Origin: JAVKSL01 sp039583695
GTDB lineage: Bacteria; Actinomycetota; Acidimicrobiia; Acidimicrobiales; JAJPHD01
Assembly: GCA_039583695.1 (NCBI GenBank)
Contig: JAVKSL010000008.1
Span: 6,878-70,877, forward strand
Reading direction: 5' to 3'
DNA: 64,000 nt
In this document: positions 54,714 to 63,610 of the stretch, piece by piece
Numbering within the stretch: position 1 is the stretch's first letter
Layout of the letters: each line of letters starts with the position of its first letter
Program-made: the position numbers and the translations under genes
Notes under the pieces: generated by a model
Database searches by the model: none
Seen by the model: only the letters and a program-made list of their open reading frames with translations
Told to the model about the DNA's origin: nothing

Positions 54714-55604
54714 ATGTCAGAGAAGCTGACCATCCCGGCCATACGGGGTCACAAAGGTGGAGTGCCCCTGGTCATGGTCACCGCCTACGACGCGCCCGGC
54801 GCCGCGATGGCCGATGCGGCCGGCGTGGACATCATCCTGGTCGGCGACTCGGTGGCGATGGCCGTGCTCGGCCGTGAGGACACCCTCAGCGTCACGGTCT
54901 CCGAGATGGCTCATCACGTGGCCGCGGTGCGCCGAGCCCGGCCAGCCTGCCCGGTGGTGGCCGACATGCCCTGGCTCAGCTACCACCTGAGCCCCACTGA
55001 CACGGTCGTCAACGCCGCGGCGCTCATAAGGGCCGGGGCCCAGGCGGTCAAGCTCGAAGGCGGTCGGCACCGGCTCCCCATGATCGCGGCCCTGCTGAGC
55101 GCAGAGATCCAGGTGATGGGGCACCTGGGCCTGACACCGCAGTCGGTGCACGGCATGGGGGGATTCAAGGTCCAGGCGACCGCCCTCGAGGAGGCGGAGG
55201 CACTGGTGGAGGACGCAATCGCCCTGGCCGGCGCGGGCTGCTTTGCCCTGGTCCTAGAAGGCATACCGGACCGCCTGGCCGCCGTGGTCACTGACGCGGT
55301 CGGCGTGCCCACGGTCGGCATTGGCGCAGGCCCGCACTGTGACGGTCAGGTTCTGGTCCTTCACGACGTCCTGGGCTTAGCCGACCCGGCCAGAGTCGAC
55401 CCGGCCACAGTCAAAGCCCATCCGCGTTTCGTTCGCCAGTACGCCGACCTGGCAGCTTCTGGCCGCGGCGCCCTGGGTGCCTGGGCGGCCGACGTGCGTT
55501 CGGGCTCCTTTCCCTCGCCGTCGGAAAGCTACCGGGCCGGTGAGGCCCTCGGTGCCTGGGCGGCCGCCCGCCTCGCACTCGCCCCTGAAACGCGGCAAAC
55601 TTAG
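54714..55604 (+). CDS. panB: 3-methyl-2-oxobutanoate hydroxymethyltransferase
   Basis: 296 residues. First step of pantothenate synthesis. Motifs: VTAYDAPGAAMADAAGVDIILVGDSVAM, DMPWLSYH, AVKLEGGRH, GHLGLTPQSVHGMGGFKVQ, LVLEGIPDRLAAVVTDAV, VPTVGIGAGPHCDGQVLVLHD. (Each motif is quoted from separate stretches.) The C-terminus is longer than usual by an Ala-rich helix. Stands alone upstream of clpS, same strand, 3 bp apart. Confidence 0.94.
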   Translation: MSEKLTIPAIRGHKGGVPLVMVTAYDAPGAAMADAAGVDIILVGDSVAMAVLGREDTLSVTVSEMAHHVAAVRRARPACPVVADMPWLSYHLSPTDTVVNAAALIRAGAQAVKLEGGRHRLPMIAALLSAEIQVMGHLGLTPQSVHGMGGFKVQATALEEAEALVEDAIALAGAGCFALVLEGIPDRLAAVVTDAVGVPTVGIGAGPHCDGQVLVLHDVLGLADPARVDPATVKAHPRFVRQYADLAASGRGALGAWAADVRSGSFPSPSESYRAGEALGAWAAARLALAPETRQT

Positions 55605-55607
55605 ACC

Positions 55608-55913
55608 ATGCCGTCGGCGAACCCCGCCACTGCCCCTACTCGGAGAGACCTGCCCACTCCCCGCAGCGACCGGGAGGCCGACAGACCATGGGTGGTGATC
55701 GTGTGGAACGACCCGATCAACTTGATGTCGTACGTGACCTTCGTCTTCCAAAAGCTGTTCGGCTACAGCCGGGCGCACGCCACCAAGCTGATGCTAGACG
55801 TGCACCAGCGGGGCCGGGCCGTCGTGTCGAGCGGCCCCCGAGAGCGCGCCGAGCTGGACGTGATGCGCCTGCACGAGCACGGCCTGTGGGCCACCATGGA
55901 GCACGACGTATGA
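55608..55913 (+). CDS. clpS: ATP-dependent Clp protease adaptor
   Basis: 101 residues. WVVIVWNDPINLMSYVTFVF, then LMLDVHQRGRAVVSSGPRER and LHEHGLWATMEHDV, all hallmark regions. ClpS delivers N-degron substrates to ClpA/ClpC. An N-terminal 25-residue Pro/Arg-rich extension precedes the fold. Its stop overlaps the DUF2017 start (ATGA). Confidence 0.95.
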   Translation: MPSANPATAPTRRDLPTPRSDREADRPWVVIVWNDPINLMSYVTFVFQKLFGYSRAHATKLMLDVHQRGRAVVSSGPRERAELDVMRLHEHGLWATMEHDV

Positions 55914-56380
55914 TTCGCGCCCGCCGCCTCCGCCGGGGCCGGGACGGCAGCTGGCAGCTACGCCTTCCGGCCGCCGAGCGCGACCTCCTGCGCACGCTTC
56001 CGTCCCAGGTTCGCCAGCTAATCGAGGCCGGCGACGACAGCACCCGGCGCCTCTTCCCTCCGGCCTATGCCGACGACGTCGCCGCCGAGTCCGAGTACCG
56101 CCAGATGGTCGGCAGATCCATCCTGGCGTCGCACACCGAGGCCCTGCGAATAATGGAGTCTACAGTCGACGCGGCCATGCTCGACGACGAGGAGCTGAAC
56201 GCCTGGCTCGGCGCCCTCAACGACCTTCGCCTGGTGCTTGGCACCCGCCTCGATGTGAGCGAAGAATTTGTCCCCCTGCCACCCGGCCACTCCCTCGCCC
56301 CGGCGATGGCGACCTACTCCTATCTGAGCATGCTGCAGGAGCAGGTAGTGATCGCGTTGGCTTCAGGTTTTGAAAAATAG
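55910..56380 (+). CDS. DUF2017 family protein
   Basis: 156 residues. Co-translated with clpS by ATGA overlap, a conserved actinobacterial pairing. Seen: LLRTLPSQVRQLIEAGDDST, LFPPAYADDVAAESEYRQMV, and DAMLDDEELNAWLGALNDLRLVLGTRLDV-type helices (quoted in part: LNDLRLVLGTRLDV). Function unknown; probable link to protein turnover by its partner. Confidence 0.9.
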   Translation: MIRARRLRRGRDGSWQLRLPAAERDLLRTLPSQVRQLIEAGDDSTRRLFPPAYADDVAAESEYRQMVGRSILASHTEALRIMESTVDAAMLDDEELNAWLGALNDLRLVLGTRLDVSEEFVPLPPGHSLAPAMATYSYLSMLQEQVVIALASGFEK

Positions 56381-56409
56381 AGTCGGCTGCGCCGAGCACC
56401 CGAGCCCTC

Positions 56410-57225
56410 TTACCTCTTGAGCGGGTAGAAGTAGGCCCCCACTGTGCCTGGCCCGGTGTGAGCCCCCACACTCGGTCCGATGCGGTAGCGGATCAGGTCC
56501 ACCACGTCGTCTTTGGTTCTCAGCCGGGCCTCCAGGGCCTGAGCCATGGCCTCGGTCCCCGGATCGGCGGTGCCGATGGCGACACGAAGCGCAGGACCGC
56601 TGATGTGATCGGCCATTGCCCTTACTGCGGCTGCGAGGTCACTGACCTGGTCGAGCACGGTCATAGTTCCTCCGATCATGGAGAGAACCGGGACGCCGGC
56701 CCCGGCGTGCGCGCTCGGGTCGAGGCGCCCGCCCCGGCTGGCCAGCTCGAGTCCGCCAACCACGAACACGTTCCCGGTGCTCGCACCCACGCTGGTCGCT
56801 ACCCGGGCCGCATCCTCGATCTCGGCCCCGGCCCGGAGCGCTTGGGCAGCCTCCCAGATGGCGCAGGTGACCCCGAACGACGCGGTGCCCGAGTCGATCA
56901 CTGCTACCTTGACCGGCGCCTCCCTCGCCGCCAGGCGGGCGACCTCGACGGTCGAGGAGACCACCACGCTCACATGCACCGACAGGATCGCCGTTGCGCC
57001 CCGGTCGGCGAGCGCCTGATACGCGGTGAGGAACTGGCCCGGAGAAGGTGCAGCAGTGGTGATCCCGCTGGTGAAGCGAGCCCAGAAGCTGTCCGCGTCG
57101 ATGTCCAGTCCCTCCTGGAAGGCCTCACCGTCGATGGTGACGGTGAGCGGAACCACCTCGATGTCGTAGCGCCGGGCCAGCTCGACGGCGATCTGGGAGC
57201 TCGAGTCGGTGCACAGCCCGATCAC
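56410..57225 (-). CDS. DegV-family fatty-acid-binding protein
   Basis: 271 residues. Starts VIGLCTDSSSQIAVELARRY; then VVPLTVTIDGEAFQEGLDID, TTAAPSPGQFLTAYQALAD (S/T-rich phosphate or fatty-acid contact), SGTASFGVTCAIWEAAQ, and the C-terminal HTGPGTVGAYFYPL. DegV/FakB proteins present fatty acids for phosphorylation and transfer to PlsY-type acyltransferases; the plsY overlap fits that. GTG 57225 overlaps the plsY stop. No FakA is seen in this window. Confidence 0.9.
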   Translation of the reverse strand: MIGLCTDSSSQIAVELARRYDIEVVPLTVTIDGEAFQEGLDIDADSFWARFTSGITTAAPSPGQFLTAYQALADRGATAILSVHVSVVVSSTVEVARLAAREAPVKVAVIDSGTASFGVTCAIWEAAQALRAGAEIEDAARVATSVGASTGNVFVVGGLELASRGGRLDPSAHAGAGVPVLSMIGGTMTVLDQVSDLAAAVRAMADHISGPALRVAIGTADPGTEAMAQALEARLRTKDDVVDLIRYRIGPSVGAHTGPGTVGAYFYPLKR

Positions 57226-57875
57226 TGGAAAGGGGTGCGGGGCGGGAAGCCCGCGGCTGGGATGGGTCGTAGCGCGGCCCAGAAGCGATACCAGATCACC
57301 GCGCTGGTCAGAGCGGCCGAGACTGGTAGGCCCGGTCCGGGCGGGGGCCCCCACAGGTTTGGCCAGCCCTTCTTCCACCAAAGCGCCCCGCTGGCCACCC
57401 ACAGCACCGACGAGATCACGGTGCCGGCAAAGGCCCGGTGGCGCCAATCGGGCTGGGAGGCGACCCACGCCACGGTCAGGTCCAGCGGAAAGTACGCCGG
57501 GAAGGTGGCCAGGCACTGCCCCGTGCTTGCCGCCACACCCTTGCCGCCCCGGAACCGGCTGGCTGCGGGGAAGCAGTGCCCGACAACCGCCGCGGTGCCC
57601 CCGACATGGGCCCCGTTGGGGCCGGCCAGGGCACGGCCCGTGGCACAGGCCAGTGCCCCCTTGGCTATGTCGGCCATCAAGATCGCCCACCCCCACCCCT
57701 TGCCCAGCACCTCCATGGCGTTCACCGCGCCGGGGTTCTTTGATCCGGCCCGGCGCAGGTCCACGTCGCTGCCCCGGCGAGCCGCCCTGGTGGCCAGGTC
57801 TGCCGAGGGGAACCCACCCAGGACATAGCCCACGGCCGCCGCTCCGAACATCCGGGTCGCCCGGGTCGCCCGCAT
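57222..57875 (-). CDS. plsY: Glycerol-3-phosphate acyltransferase (PlsY family)
   Basis: 217 residues, five TM segments. Motif 1 in AVGYVLGGFPSADL, motif 2 RRAGSKNPGAVNAMEVLG, motif 3 GHCFPAASRFRGGKGVAAS. First acylation in phospholipid synthesis using acyl-phosphate. Stop overlaps degV, so lipid-precursor delivery and acyl transfer are translationally linked. Confidence 0.92.
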   Translation of the reverse strand: MRATRATRMFGAAAVGYVLGGFPSADLATRAARRGSDVDLRRAGSKNPGAVNAMEVLGKGWGWAILMADIAKGALACATGRALAGPNGAHVGGTAAVVGHCFPAASRFRGGKGVAASTGQCLATFPAYFPLDLTVAWVASQPDWRHRAFAGTVISSVLWVASGALWWKKGWPNLWGPPPGPGLPVSAALTSAVIWYRFWAALRPIPAAGFPPRTPFQ

Positions 57876-58063
57876 GGCCGTGACCTTATCTCTTACCCGA
57901 ACCCGCGGGAACGTCCAGGCGTAGGCGCCACGCCGCCTTCCGGTCGAGATTGAGCCCGTATGATGTGCGCGATGCTGTCGGCATGGCAGGTTTGCGGTAT
58001 GCCGAGGCCAGCAGGTCGCCTACCCAGGTTCGCGATCTCTCCGGCGCCGCATAGGGGCTGGTA

Positions 58064-58786
58064 ATGGCCCGCCTGCTGATAGTCGACGATGACCCGTCGC
58101 TGTTGCGGGTGCTGCGAATCGGGCTCGTTGCCCGGGGATACGACGTCGTGACCGCGCGAGACGGCGCGAGCGGCCTCACCCAGGCTACCATGACATCACC
58201 CGACGTGATAGTGCTCGACCTCGGCCTGCCGGACATCGATGGGCTGGAGGTGTGCAGGCGGATCCGCCAGTGGAGCGAGGTCCCCGTCGTGGTTCTTTCG
58301 GCTTTTGGTGCCGAGGACCGAAAGGTGGCAGCCCTGGACGGGGGCGCGGACGACTACATGACCAAGCCCTTCGGGATGGCCGAGCTCGAGGCCCGGGTGC
58401 GGGTCGCTCTTCGCCACGTAACCGACCGTGCGGCGGGCGCCGACTCGATGAGCAGCGAGCTTCGGATCGGCTCCGTGGTCATCGATCTGGCGCGGCGCTC
58501 CGTGACCGTGGGTGACCAGGCCGTGGAACTCACCGCCAAGGAGTTCGAGCTGCTGAGCTTCCTGGCCCAGCACTCGGGGCAGGTATGCACGCACCGGGTC
58601 ATCCTCGAGCGGGTGTGGGGTCCGGGTTACGGCACCGAGGTGCATTACCTGCGCGTCTACGTCAACCGGCTGCGGACCAAGATCGGGGACGGCACGGGAA
58701 GACTGTTGCGGACCAGCCCCGGCGTCGGCTATCAACTCGAGGCCCCGCTCCCGGGGCCGCTCCCGGGGGGACCCACGAAGCTGTAG
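58064..58786 (+). CDS. kdpE: OmpR-family response regulator KdpE
   Basis: 240 residues. Receiver: LLIVDDDPSLLRVLRIGL, phospho-Asp in VIVLDLGLPDIDGLEVC, Lys in YMTKPFGMAELEARVRVAL. OmpR DNA-binding winged helix: VELTAKEFELLSFLAQHSGQ, RVWGPGYGTEVHYLRVYVNRLRTKI-type recognition region, RTSPGVGYQLE. It activates the kdp operon with KdpD. Its gene is on the opposite strand, convergent with the kdp operon, overlapping the OB-fold gene by 55 bp. Confidence 0.92.
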   Translation: MARLLIVDDDPSLLRVLRIGLVARGYDVVTARDGASGLTQATMTSPDVIVLDLGLPDIDGLEVCRRIRQWSEVPVVVLSAFGAEDRKVAALDGGADDYMTKPFGMAELEARVRVALRHVTDRAAGADSMSSELRIGSVVIDLARRSVTVGDQAVELTAKEFELLSFLAQHSGQVCTHRVILERVWGPGYGTEVHYLRVYVNRLRTKIGDGTGRLLRTSPGVGYQLEAPLPGPLPGGPTKL

Positions 58787-59073
58787 AAGGGATTGGCCAC
58801 CACCCGGCGGCCCTCGTGCACGCCGAGGGTTCCCTCGATGGCGAGCCGGGCACCCGGGCGGATGCCCGGGACCTCCCGGCGTCCAGGGAAGACCACCGTC
58901 AGGGTGCTGCTGCCGTCGTCCAGCTCGCATTCCAATGTGTCACCGCCCACCCACGGGCGGATCGCCACGGCACGCACGACGCCTGAGACCCGCAGGCGCT
59001 GACGGAGCACGGCGTCGGCTACGCGCAGGGCGATCGGCCGGCCAGCCCAGAGCTCGGGGTCCGGCGGGTTCAC
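58732..59073 (-). CDS. OB-fold domain protein at the end of the kdp operon
   Basis: 113 residues. Single OB-fold: RQRLRVSGVVRAVAIRPWVG, LTVVFPGRREVPGIRPGARL, AIEGTLGVHEGRRVVANPFY. It is clearly similar to the C-terminal domain of the KimA-like permease (shared RQR-x2-V-x-G-x-V, VVF-GRR-V-G, GARL-x2-EG and NP). GTG 59073 overlaps the kdpC stop, so it is co-translated with the transporter. Nucleic-acid or nucleotide binding is possible by fold. Its 3' end overlaps kdpE. Confidence 0.82.
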   Translation of the reverse strand: MNPPDPELWAGRPIALRVADAVLRQRLRVSGVVRAVAIRPWVGGDTLECELDDGSSTLTVVFPGRREVPGIRPGARLAIEGTLGVHEGRRVVANPFYSFVGPPGSGPGSGASS

Positions 59074-59600
59074 CGTAGGGTGGCCAGGGCCTCGTTGAGC
59101 TGGGTCACGTCCACGTAGGGTGCGCCGAGGAAGCCCAGCTGGGGCCCGCGCACCATGGTTGTCACCAGGTGATGGACCACGGCTGCGGGGAGGTGCCGGG
59201 CCTTGGCCACCATCGGCACCTGGGCGTACGCCGAGGCTGGGTTTACGTCGGGATCGAGGCCGCTGCCGGAGCTGGTGACCAGCTCCGACGTCGGGTTGAC
59301 CCCTACGGACCGCCAGGCAGCTATGCGCCTGGCGACATGCGCCTCGAGGACCTTGGAGCGCGGCCCGAGGTTCGTCGGGCCGCTGGCCGTGGGTGCGTCC
59401 AGGTTCGGCCGGCCGTGGAACCATTTGGTTCCCTTCCACGGCTGGCCGATCAAGACCGAGCCGTTCGGGCCGATGGAGCCGCTGGTCTGGTGCGACATGA
59501 ACGCCTGGCCCAGGCCGGTCTCGGCAAGTGGGTAGGCGATGCCGCACAACAGGGCAAAGAATATGGCGGCGACGATAGAGCGCCGAAGTTGGATCAGCAT
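59070..59600 (-). CDS. kdpC: Potassium-transporting ATPase KdpC subunit
   Basis: 176 residues. N-terminal TM (RRSIVAAIFFALLCGIAYPL), then QAFMSHQTSGSIGPNG and LIGQPWKGTKWFHGRPN, and the C-terminal AYAQVPMVAKARHL with DVTQLNEAL. Assembly/affinity factor of the KdpFABC pump. ATG overlaps kdpB stop (TGATG). Confidence 0.95.
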   Translation of the reverse strand: MLIQLRRSIVAAIFFALLCGIAYPLAETGLGQAFMSHQTSGSIGPNGSVLIGQPWKGTKWFHGRPNLDAPTASGPTNLGPRSKVLEAHVARRIAAWRSVGVNPTSELVTSSGSGLDPDVNPASAYAQVPMVAKARHLPAAVVHHLVTTMVRGPQLGFLGAPYVDVTQLNEALATLR

Positions 59601-61633
59601 CAGTAGAGCCTCGTTGCGGTGAGTATGAGGTCGATGAGCTTTATGCCTATGAACGGCAGGATGATCCCGCCGACGCCGTAGATGAAGACATTTCGGCGCA
59701 GGATGACGGCTCCCGAGGTTGCCCTGAACCGCACTCCCCGAAGCGCAAGGGGGATGAGCGCGACGATGACCAGCGCGTTGAAGATGACCGCCGAGAGCAC
59801 CGCCGAATGCGGGCTGTGAAGGCCCATGATGTTGAGCGCGCCCAGCTGGGGGTAGGTGGCGGCGAAAAGAGCTGGGATGATGGCGAAGTACTTGGCCACG
59901 TCGTTGGCGATGGAGAACGTGGTAAGCGCGCCCCGGGTGATCAGCAGCTGCTTGCCTATCTCGACTATGTCGATGAGCTTTGTCGGGTTCGAGTCGAGGT
60001 CGACCATGTTCCCTGCCTCTTTGGCCGCGGTGGTCCCGGTGTTCATCGCCACCCCGACGTCGGCCTGGGCTAGGGCGGGGGCGTCGTTGGTGCCGTCCCC
60101 GGCCATGGCGACGAGCTTGCCTCCCTCCTGCTCGGTCTTGATCAGGTCCATCTTGGCCTCGGGCGTGGCTTCGGCCAGGTAGTCGTCGACACCCGCCTCC
60201 GCCGCGATGGCCGCCGCGGTGAGGGGATTGTCGCCGGTGATCATCACGGTGCGGATCCCTATGGCCCTCAGCTCCTCGAAGCGCGCCCGCAGGCCCTCCT
60301 TCACCACGTCCTTCAGCTCGATCACCCCGAGGACCACGGGGCCGTCTGCCACGACGAGGGGCGTGGACCCCGCCTTCGCCGTGCGCTCCACGACTGCGCC
60401 GAGGTCGGAAGGGATATTGCCACCCTGCTCGGTGACCCAGCGGCAAACCGACTCGGTGGCACCCTTGCGGATCTGGCGCCCGTCGACGTCCAGGCCCGAC
60501 ATCCGGGTCTGAGCGGAGAAGGGCACGAAGGCGTGGTCTGGCGACATCTGGCGCTCCCTGAGCGAGAAGCGATCCTTGGCCAGGACCATGATGGAGCGAC
60601 CCTCAGGCGTCTCGTCGGCGAGGGAGGCCAGCTGGGCTGCATCGGCAAGCTCCTCCTCGTTGTGGCCGCCCACTGGGAAGAACGACGACGCCATCCGGTT
60701 GCCGAGGGTGATGGTGCCGGTCTTGTCCAGCAGCAGGGTGGAGACATCGCCGGCGGCTTCCACCGCGCGCCCGCTCATGGCCAGCACGTTGCGTTGCACC
60801 AGGCGGTCCATGCCGGCGATGCCGATCGCGGAGAGCAGGGCGCCGATGGTGGTGGGTATGAGGCAGACCAGCAGCCCGATCAGGATCACCACCGACAGCG
60901 CCGAGTGGGCGTAGCTGCCGAACGGCTCGAGCACCACCACCACCGGCAGGAAGATGACCGTCAGCGCCGCGAGCAGGATGGTGAGGGCGATCTCGTTGGG
61001 GGTCTTCTGGCGGCTGGCGCCCTCGACCAGGCTGATCATGCGGTCCATGAAGGTCTTGCCGGGCTCGGCGGTTATGCGCACCACGATGCGGTCCGACAGC
61101 ACCATCGTGCCTCCGGTCACTGCCGAGCGGTCACCGCCTGACTCGCGTATTACTGGTGCCGACTCCCCGGTGATCGCCGACTCGTCGATCGAGGCGACCC
61201 CCTCGACGATCTCGCCGTCGGATGGCACGACATCGCTCGCCTCGCAGACCACCAGGTCACCCTTGGCGAGCGCCGCGGCGGGGACCCGCTCCTCCTCGCC
61301 GCCGGGGAGGAGGCGACGGGCCGCGGTGTCGGTGCGCATCTTGCGCAGGGTGTCGGCCTGGGCCTTGCCCCTCCCCTCGGCCATGGCCTCGGCGAAGTTG
61401 GCGAACACCACAGTGAGCGCCAGCCAGGCTGCGATGCCCCAGGTGAATATCGAGGGGTGCGCGATGGCGGCGACCAGCGTCACCACAGTGCCGACCACCA
61501 CGACGAACATGACCGGGTTGCGCACCTGGACACGGGGGTCGAGCTTCTTGAAGGCGTCCACGCTGGCGTGGCGCAGGATCTCGGGGTCGAACAGGCTCCG
61601 GGCCTGGGCCACACCGTGCGGGGTGGTGGACAT
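59600..61633 (-). CDS. kdpB: Potassium-transporting ATPase KdpB subunit (P-type ATPase)
   Basis: 677 residues. Phosphorylation motif STLLLDKTGTITLGN, actuator VDESAITGESAPV, nucleotide-binding and hinge AMAGDGTNDAPALAQADVGV, N-terminal membrane part. ASFFPVGGHNEEELADAAQL is the typical KdpB N-domain start. TM helices fit the family. Energises K+ uptake via KdpA. Confidence 0.96.
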   Translation of the reverse strand: MSTTPHGVAQARSLFDPEILRHASVDAFKKLDPRVQVRNPVMFVVVVGTVVTLVAAIAHPSIFTWGIAAWLALTVVFANFAEAMAEGRGKAQADTLRKMRTDTAARRLLPGGEEERVPAAALAKGDLVVCEASDVVPSDGEIVEGVASIDESAITGESAPVIRESGGDRSAVTGGTMVLSDRIVVRITAEPGKTFMDRMISLVEGASRQKTPNEIALTILLAALTVIFLPVVVVLEPFGSYAHSALSVVILIGLLVCLIPTTIGALLSAIGIAGMDRLVQRNVLAMSGRAVEAAGDVSTLLLDKTGTITLGNRMASSFFPVGGHNEEELADAAQLASLADETPEGRSIMVLAKDRFSLRERQMSPDHAFVPFSAQTRMSGLDVDGRQIRKGATESVCRWVTEQGGNIPSDLGAVVERTAKAGSTPLVVADGPVVLGVIELKDVVKEGLRARFEELRAIGIRTVMITGDNPLTAAAIAAEAGVDDYLAEATPEAKMDLIKTEQEGGKLVAMAGDGTNDAPALAQADVGVAMNTGTTAAKEAGNMVDLDSNPTKLIDIVEIGKQLLITRGALTTFSIANDVAKYFAIIPALFAATYPQLGALNIMGLHSPHSAVLSAVIFNALVIVALIPLALRGVRFRATSGAVILRRNVFIYGVGGIILPFIGIKLIDLILTATRLY

Positions 61634-63324
61634 CAGAAGAACCTCCCGTGCATGAACTGGCTGACGATCGGCCCGAGGGACAGGGCGGGGAAGAACGTGA
61701 GTCCCCCGATGAGCAGGATGACCCCGATGAGCAGGCCTACGAACATCGGCGAGTCGGTGCGGAAGGTCCCTGCCGAGGTTGGCACCACTGACTTGGCAGC
61801 CAGGGCCCCAGCCAGCGCCAGGACGGGGATGATGATGAAGAACCGCCCGAGGAGCATGTCGATGCCGCCGACGATGTTGTAGAAGGCGGTGTTGCTCGCC
61901 AAGCCCCCGAATGCGGACCCGTTGTTGTTTCCCTGGGACAAGATGGCGTAGAAGATCTCCGAGAAGCCCTGCGGGCCGCGGTTGGTGATCGGAGCGACGC
62001 CGGCAGGCACCGCGCTGGCTATCCCGGCGAGGACCAGCACGGTGATCGGCATGACCAGTACCCCGAAGGCGGCCAGCTTGACCTCGCGGGCCTGGATCTT
62101 CTTGCCCAGGTACTCCGGTGTTCGCCCCACCATCAGCCCACCGAGGAACACTGCCAGGATCGCCGAGAGCAAGATGGTGTAGAGGCCGCTCCCGGTCCCA
62201 CCGGGGGTGATGTCGCCCTGGGCCATGCCTGCCATCAGGGCCAGGCCGCCCATGGGTGTGTAGGAGTCGTTGGCCGAGTCCACCGACCCGGTGGAGGTTT
62301 GCGTGGAGGCGATGTTGTACAGCACCGAGGACGGCACGCCGAAGCGGGTGTCGGTGCCCTCGGTGTTGCCCTGGGGCTGGTGGGTGAGCCCGGCTGCGGC
62401 CACCGCCGGGTTGGGGCCGGCCTCGGCGACCGCGCCGATCGCCAGCCAGGCGCCAAAGATGATGGTCATGGCGGCGAGGACGGCCACACCCTGGCGGTGG
62501 CCGCCCACCATCTTGCCGAAAACGTAGGTGAGGGCCACGGGGATGGACAGGAGCAGGAAGAACGAGAGAAAGTTGGTGAGCCCGGTGGGGTTCTCGAAGG
62601 GATGGGCGCCGTTGGCGCCAAAGAAACCGCCGCCGTTGGTGCCGAGCTGCTTGATCACCTCCTGGGAGGCGACGGGGCCGCGGGGGATGGTCTGGGTCAC
62701 GCCGTTCAGGACGTCGTGGATGTGCGCTGGGCCGGCCAGGGTCTGCAGCGACCCCTGGGTCATGAAGATCAGGGCGAAGACGAACGAGATCGGCAGCAGG
62801 ATGTAGATGACCGTGCGCACCAGGTCGACCCAGAAGTTGCCGATCACCTTGGCGCTCTTGCGGGCGAAGCCCCGGATGAGGGCGACGGCCACGATGGTCC
62901 CCACCGCCGGTGAGACGAAGTTCTGCACCGCCAGGGCGACCATCTGGGAGAAGTACGACATCGTCGACTCGCCGGAATAGTTCTGCCAGTTGGTGTTGGT
63001 GACGAAAGACACGGCCGTGTTCCACGCCAGCGCCGGCGTCACCGCTTTTTGGTGCTGGGGGTTGAGTGGCAGGTATGCCTGCAGGCGCAGCAGGCCGTAG
63101 GTGACGAGGATCGACACCGCCGAGAACACCAGCAGGGCCAGCGCGTATCGCTGCCAGCTCTGCTCCACCTCGGGGTCGGTTCCCATCGCCCGGTACAGGG
63201 GGCGCTCGACCCAGGCCAGCCAGCGCACCCGGCCCTCGTAGACGGCCACCATGTAGGACCCGAGGAACCGCCAGGTGAGGCCCAGGCACACCACCAGGGC
63301 GACAATGGTCAAACCAAAGCTCAC
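61633..63324 (-). CDS. kdpA: Potassium-transporting ATPase KdpA subunit
   Basis: 563 residues, 10 TM helices. The selectivity-filter repeats are visible: AVSFVTNTNWQNYSGES, TNGGGFFGANGAHPFENPT, and NNGSAFGGLASNTAFYN. GTG 63324 with the family start FGLTIVALVVCLGLTWRFL. Translated with kdpF/kdpB by overlaps. Channel-like subunit of the pump. Confidence 0.96.
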   Translation of the reverse strand: MSFGLTIVALVVCLGLTWRFLGSYMVAVYEGRVRWLAWVERPLYRAMGTDPEVEQSWQRYALALLVFSAVSILVTYGLLRLQAYLPLNPQHQKAVTPALAWNTAVSFVTNTNWQNYSGESTMSYFSQMVALAVQNFVSPAVGTIVAVALIRGFARKSAKVIGNFWVDLVRTVIYILLPISFVFALIFMTQGSLQTLAGPAHIHDVLNGVTQTIPRGPVASQEVIKQLGTNGGGFFGANGAHPFENPTGLTNFLSFFLLLSIPVALTYVFGKMVGGHRQGVAVLAAMTIIFGAWLAIGAVAEAGPNPAVAAAGLTHQPQGNTEGTDTRFGVPSSVLYNIASTQTSTGSVDSANDSYTPMGGLALMAGMAQGDITPGGTGSGLYTILLSAILAVFLGGLMVGRTPEYLGKKIQAREVKLAAFGVLVMPITVLVLAGIASAVPAGVAPITNRGPQGFSEIFYAILSQGNNNGSAFGGLASNTAFYNIVGGIDMLLGRFFIIIPVLALAGALAAKSVVPTSAGTFRTDSPMFVGLLIGVILLIGGLTFFPALSLGPIVSQFMHGRFF

Positions 63325-63327
63325 CGC

Positions 63328-63417
63328 TCAGAATCGTTCCGGGTTGAACAGCGCGAATCCCAGGTAGAGAAAAAGCAACACTGCGACGATGAGCAGCACC
63401 ACCTGGACGACACTCAT
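63328..63417 (-). CDS. kdpF: KdpF subunit (29 residues)
   Basis: Single TM peptide MSVVQVVLLIVAVLLFLYLG ending FNPERF, the typical KdpF end. Too short to be found by default gene finders. ATG at 63417 overlaps the preceding small ORF by TGATG; stop is 3 bp before kdpA. Confidence 0.9.
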   Translation of the reverse strand: MSVVQVVLLIVAVLLFLYLGFALFNPERF

Positions 63418-63500
63418 CAGACCCTCGCGAGGGCCCGGGCGAGGGCGATGGAAGCCACGAGAAAGCCAATCGTCCCAAGGATGAACCCGATGTCAGCCAT
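63417..63500 (-). CDS. 27-residue membrane peptide leading the kdp operon
   Basis: MADIGFILGTIGFLVASIAL followed by ARALARV: one TM helix and a basic end. It overlaps kdpF by TGATG. Similar short ORFs precede kdpF in several high-GC bacteria, from memory; role unknown. The overlap and composition make it very likely translated. Confidence 0.7.
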   Translation of the reverse strand: MADIGFILGTIGFLVASIALARALARV

Positions 63501-63559
63501 TGGTGCTAAACTTCGCTGAAGGAGACACGGGGCCAGATTAGGCAGCGGAATATCAATAG

Positions 63560-63588
63560 AGAATAAATAGAGCCATCCAGGGCGTCAA
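63560..63588 (-). promoter_or_regulatory. kdp operon promoter
   Basis: On the minus strand TTGACG, 17-bp spacer, TATTCT, in an AT-rich island between kdpD and the small ORF. It would start transcription about 50 bp before the first ORF. KdpE would bind nearby. Confidence 0.65.
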
Positions 63589-63610
63589 TATTTCCTCAAT
63601 TTGCAATCTG

